A stretch of DNA of 7,830 bases from an uncultured beta proteobacterium (GTDB taxonomy: Bacteria > Pseudomonadota > Gammaproteobacteria > Burkholderiales > Rhodocyclaceae), in the NCBI GenBank assembly GCA_903933395.1, contig CAIZKA010000290.1, forward strand, positions 1-7,830, written 5' to 3'. Shown piece by piece: positions 5,372-7,830 of the stretch (its first letter is position 1; every line of letters starts with the position of its first letter). The notes beneath the pieces were generated by a model, which saw only the letters and a list, made by a program, of their open reading frames with translations, was not told the DNA's origin and searched no databases. The translations under genes and the position numbers were made by a program.

Positions 5372-6442
5372 CTAGCGCTGCACGACCACCGGCGCTATGC
5401 CGAAACTCTCGCGCAGGCGCACGCCGGCGAGCTGTGCTGCGGCGGCGTCTGGCCAGGGACCGAGTTGGACGCGGTACAGGGTGCCGGTCGAATGCACCAC
5501 CAGCTTGGGCGACAGGTCGCCCAGTTCGCGCGCCAGCCTGCTGCGCAATGCCTCGGCATTGTCGCGGTTGCCGAATGCGCCCAGCTGCAGGAAGTGCCCG
5601 CGCGCATCCTGCACCTGCGGCAGCGGCGGCTCGGGTTCCACCGCCGCCAGCTTGGCGATCGGATCTTCCCCGTCCTCGCGGCGCGGCGCCGGCACGGAAG
5701 CCGGCGCTTGCGCGACGGCGGGCGACTGGCCCGGGAGGACGCTCTCGACCACGACCAGCGTGCTGCCGCGGTCGACGTAGCCGAGCTTGTACGCCGCCGT
5801 CCAGGAAAGATCGATCTCGCGCCCGGCATGGAAGGGGCCGCGATCGTTGATGCGGACCACTACCGACCTGCCGTTGGCCGGATTGGTCACCCGGACGTAG
5901 GACGGGATGGGCAGGATAGGATGCGCCGCGGTCATCGCATACATGTCGTAAGTCTCGCCGCTGGAGGTCTTCTGGCCATGATAGCGGCGCCCGTACCAGG
6001 AACCGGTGCCGCTCGCCTTGTAGGACTTCGGTTCGCGCAGCGGCACGTAGTCGCGGCCAAGCGCGGAGTAGGGGTTGTTGGCGAAGCGGTGCAGCGGCTC
6101 GACGCGCGGCACCGCATCGGGAATCGTGTCCGGATCGATGGCCGGTCCGTCGCCGGGTCCGTCGTCCTTGTAGCCGCCGCCGAACTTCACCGACGGCACG
6201 GGCTTCTTCGCCACAACCGCAGGAGTCGGCGCCGGCGGTACGGCGGCGGGCGGCGTCTCGCCGCGCTCGGCCACGGGACGCGGCGCCTGCGTGCCGCAGG
6301 CGGCGAGCACGACCGGCAGAAGCAGAAACGAAAAACGGAACCAAAGAGCCACAGAGGACACAGAGAGCACAGAGAAAGGCAATAGGAGCTTTTCCTCTGT
6401 GTGCTCTGTGTCCTCTGTGGCTAAAAGGTTTCTGCTGCTCAC
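5372..6442 (-). CDS. rlpA: RlpA septal/endolytic lytic transglycosylase lipoprotein
   Basis: RlpA is an outer-membrane lipoprotein that cleaves peptidoglycan strands lacking stem peptides. From the GTG at 6442, which overlaps the rodA stop as GTGA, it has 356 residues. The lipobox is LAAC with Cys49. Residues 52-80 are a Pro/Ala-rich linker. The double-psi beta-barrel domain spans about 144-233, with GSWYG at 147-151, Glu163 (SSGETYD), His174 (TAAH) and Asp200 (NDRGPF) as the expected catalytic-site residues. A second linker follows, then a SPOR domain at about 282-356 that binds denuded glycan. The start is uncertain. The stretch encoding residues 8-33 is a palindromic repeat and reads as TED-TEH-TEE and SVL-SVS-SVA triplets. 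In-frame TTG at 6382 and GTG at 6370, 6361 and 6352 are alternatives; the last gives a compact 18-residue signal (MALWFRFSFLLLPVVLAA) before Cys. No in-frame ATG exists in this region. Confidence 0.92.
   Translation of the reverse strand: MSSRNLLATEDTEHTEEKLLLPFSVLSVSSVALWFRFSFLLLPVVLAACGTQAPRPVAERGETPPAAVPPAPTPAVVAKKPVPSVKFGGGYKDDGPGDGPAIDPDTIPDAVPRVEPLHRFANNPYSALGRDYVPLREPKSYKASGTGSWYGRRYHGQKTSSGETYDMYAMTAAHPILPIPSYVRVTNPANGRSVVVRINDRGPFHAGREIDLSWTAAYKLGYVDRGSTLVVVESVLPGQSPAVAQAPASVPAPRREDGEDPIAKLAAVEPEPPLPQVQDARGHFLQLGAFGNRDNAEALRSRLARELGDLSPKLVVHSTGTLYRVQLGPWPDAAAAQLAGVRLRESFGIAPVVVQR
6347..6422. repeat. 76-bp palindromic repeat of CACAGAGNN units
   Basis: The left arm 6347-6374 pairs with the right arm 6395-6422 at 26 of 28 positions: a perfect 19-bp outer stem, a 2-base mismatch, then 7 bp, around a 20-base centre. 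Each arm holds three tandem 9-bp units: 6350-6358, 6359-6367 and 6368-6376 on the plus strand, and 6411-6419, 6402-6410 and 6393-6401 on the minus strand, all CACAGAG plus two variable bases. From memory, this CACAGAGGACACAGAG-type palindrome recurs between genes in many unrelated bacteria and gives rise to false proteins ending in HRGHREHRE. It starts 17 bases after the rodA stop and lies inside the presumed rlpA 5' coding region. Its base composition (about half GC) differs from the flanks. Confidence 0.85.
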
Positions 6443-7548
6443 TTCTGCACCAGCATGCGGTTGCCGTGGATCGACATGAGGATGCCGATGCCGCTGAACA
6501 GGGTCACCAGCGCGGTGCCGCCGTAACTGATCAGCGGCAGCGGCACGCCGACCACGGGCAGGATGCCGGAGACCATGCCCATATTGACGAAGGCATAGGT
6601 GAAGAAAATCATGGTGACGGCACCGGCCAGCAGGCGCGAAAACAGCGTCGCCGCATTGGCGGCGATCATCAGGCCGCGAACGATCAGCGCCGCGTAAAGC
6701 AGGAGCAGCAGCAGGTTGCCGAACAGGCCGAATTCCTCCGAAAACACCGCGAAGATGAAATCGGTATGCCGTTCCGGGATGAACTCGAGCTGCGCCTGGG
6801 TGCCGGCGCGCCAGCCCTTGCCGAAGATGCCGCCGGAACCGATGGCGATGGTGGACTGGATGATGTGGAAGCCCTTGCCCAGCGGATCCCGCTCCGGGTC
6901 GAAGAGCGTGATGATGCGGTTCCTCTGGTAGTCGTGTAGCAGGTTCCAGGCGAAGGGCGCGGCGGCGACGCCGGCGACGGCCATGCCGACCATGATCTTC
7001 CACGACAACCCGGCGAAGAAGATCACGTAGAAGCCGGCGGCCAGCACCAGGATGGCCGTACCCAGGTCGGGCTGGCGGGCGATCAGGCCGATGGGCAGCA
7101 GCAGCAGGACGGCGGCAATGCCATAGTCGCGCAGGCGCGGCATGGCTTCGCGCTTCTGGAAGAACCAGGCGAGCAGGAGCGGCATCGCGATCTTCATCAG
7201 CTCGGACGGCTGCGCGCGCATGAAGCCGAGGTTGAGCCAGCGCCGAGCCCCCTTGGAAACGTCACCGAAAAGGGCGACGGCGATCAGCAGCAGCAGGCCG
7301 GCGACATAGATCGGCACGGCCAGATGCATCAGGCGCTGCGGCGGAATCTGCGCCAGGATGCGCATCACCACCAGGGCGACCGTCATGTTGATCAACTGCG
7401 CGTTGATCCGCTCGGGCGAGGCGCTGGCCATGATGCCGACGGCCAGCAGCAGGAGCAGGCCAGCGATCAGCAGCAGCGGGCCGTCGAGCGGGGCGACCAG
7501 CTTGTGCCACCAGTCGCGCAAAGTGGCAAGGCCGATGCCTGGATTCAT
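6439..7548 (-). CDS. rodA: Rod shape-determining peptidoglycan glycosyltransferase RodA (SEDS)
   Basis: RodA is the multispanning SEDS polymerase that extends glycan strands from lipid II, working with PBP2 in the elongasome. The 369-residue protein has about ten hydrophobic segments. Family blocks are present: RAQPSELMKI (111-120), RQPDLGTAI (158-166), GSGGIFGKGW (237-246), then PERHTDFIFAVFSEEFG (258-274), in which Asp263 matches the essential aspartate (E. coli Asp262), and LPLISYGGT (337-345). These fit RodA rather than FtsW because of the PBP2 neighbour and the short length. The ATG overlaps the mrdA stop by 4 bp (ATGA), with an AGGGA ribosome site at 7559-7555 and a 6-base spacer. The TGA stop overlaps the likely GTG of rlpA. 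No missing residues are apparent. Confidence 0.98.
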   Translation of the reverse strand: MNPGIGLATLRDWWHKLVAPLDGPLLLIAGLLLLLAVGIMASASPERINAQLINMTVALVVMRILAQIPPQRLMHLAVPIYVAGLLLLIAVALFGDVSKGARRWLNLGFMRAQPSELMKIAMPLLLAWFFQKREAMPRLRDYGIAAVLLLLPIGLIARQPDLGTAILVLAAGFYVIFFAGLSWKIMVGMAVAGVAAAPFAWNLLHDYQRNRIITLFDPERDPLGKGFHIIQSTIAIGSGGIFGKGWRAGTQAQLEFIPERHTDFIFAVFSEEFGLFGNLLLLLLYAALIVRGLMIAANAATLFSRLLAGAVTMIFFTYAFVNMGMVSGILPVVGVPLPLISYGGTALVTLFSGIGILMSIHGNRMLVQK

Positions 7549-7830
7549 TCGTCATCCCTCTCTACAGCGGCCTCGTCCGGCAGCGCCGGCGCCTTGGGTT
7601 TCTTGCCGAGCAGATAGTAGTCGAGCACCTGGCGCGCGATCGGCGCCGCGGCCTGAGCTCCGAAGCCGCCGTTCTCGACCAGCACGGCCAGCGCGATGGT
7701 CGGCTTGTCGGCCGGAGCGTAGGCGATGAACAAGGCGTGGTCGCGCAGGTGGGCCGCCATGGTCTCGGTCTTGTGCTCGGCACCCTTATAGGAGAATACC
7801 TGCGCAGTACCGGTCTTGCCGGCGGACACA
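7545..7830 (-). CDS. mrdA: Penicillin-binding protein 2, C-terminal end (5' part outside window)
   Basis: Only the last 94 codons of this class B PBP transpeptidase are visible; the gene enters from the right edge. The third active-site motif KTG is at visible residues 5-7 (AGKTGTAQVF), followed by HALFIAYAP and LAVLVENGGFGAQAAAPIARQVLDYYL, which is the usual end of the transpeptidase domain. A charged tail of about 20 residues closes the protein. PBP2 cross-links the strands made by RodA during lateral wall growth and is anchored in the inner membrane by an N-terminal helix not seen here. The stop codon overlaps the rodA ATG (ATGA). Identification as PBP2 rather than PBP3 rests on the rodA neighbour and the sequence around KTG. 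Confidence 0.94.
   Translation of the reverse strand, partial: VSAGKTGTAQVFSYKGAEHKTETMAAHLRDHALFIAYAPADKPTIALAVLVENGGFGAQAAAPIARQVLDYYLLGKKPKAPALPDEAAVERDDE

Noticed and set aside
3306..6344. A 1012-codon minus-strand open frame joining parts of the rlpA, dacA and dat regions
   Set aside because: It runs out of frame through rlpA and dacA as an Arg/Ala-rich shadow and becomes real only at its end, where it is the dat gene starting at GTG 4169.
5354..6385. Plus-strand 343-codon open frame antisense to rlpA
   Set aside because: This is a high-GC shadow frame with no recognisable domain; its tail reading SHRGHREHRE is the palindromic repeat translated on the other strand, a known source of false proteins.
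6500..6720. Runs of GCAGCAGCAG-like trinucleotides in rodA as a microsatellite
   Set aside because: They encode leucine-rich membrane helices with common CTG codons and are interrupted; ordinary coding bias explains them.
5372..7003. A 543-codon version of rlpA starting inside rodA
   Set aside because: The first 187 codons are the out-of-frame shadow of rodA, rich in Arg and His. Recognisable RlpA begins only after the rodA stop.

Overview
The window is ordinary high-GC chromosomal DNA. Gene content, protein sequences and gene order suggest a betaproteobacterium, perhaps of the Rhodocyclales; the lineage is an inference from memory of such proteins, not a search result. Every base belongs to, or lies close to, a recognisable gene. 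I see no phage, transposase, CRISPR array, tRNA or rRNA.

Layout. On the plus strand, 1-1338 is the 3' part of a fused membrane transporter and 1-acylglycerol-phosphate acyltransferase. It converges, 27 bp apart, on a minus-strand cluster that fills the rest. In transcription order (right to left) this reads mrdA (PBP2, C-terminal end only), rodA, rlpA, dacA, dat, ybeD, lipB, lipA. From memory, Escherichia coli has mrdA-mrdB-rlpA-dacA-ybeD-lipB-(ybeF)-lipA, so this is the same conserved block with a D-amino acid aminotransferase added between dacA and ybeD and without ybeF.

How the genes work together. PBP2 and RodA form the transpeptidase/glycosyltransferase pair of the elongation machinery. 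RlpA is an outer-membrane lipoprotein that cleaves denuded glycan strands. DacA (PBP5 type) removes terminal D-Ala from stem peptides, and Dat interconverts D-Ala and D-Glu, so wall hydrolysis and D-amino acid supply sit side by side. LipB and LipA make protein-bound lipoate (octanoyl transfer, then sulfur insertion). YbeD is a small ACT-like protein of unclear role. Most junctions overlap by 1 to 4 bases, suggesting one translationally coupled transcript; the exceptions are the 63-bp gap before dacA and the 106-bp gap before lipB.

The most unusual items are non-coding. A 76-bp near-perfect palindrome at 6347-6422, built from three 9-bp CACAGAGNN units per arm, is inserted at the rodA-rlpA junction and appears to be read into the RlpA signal peptide. 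An A-AAA-AAC slippery heptamer lies at the lipB-lipA junction, in the phase that would join the two proteins by a -1 shift. The ybeD-lipB spacer carries three consecutive stem-loops. I do not see a new multi-gene system here.
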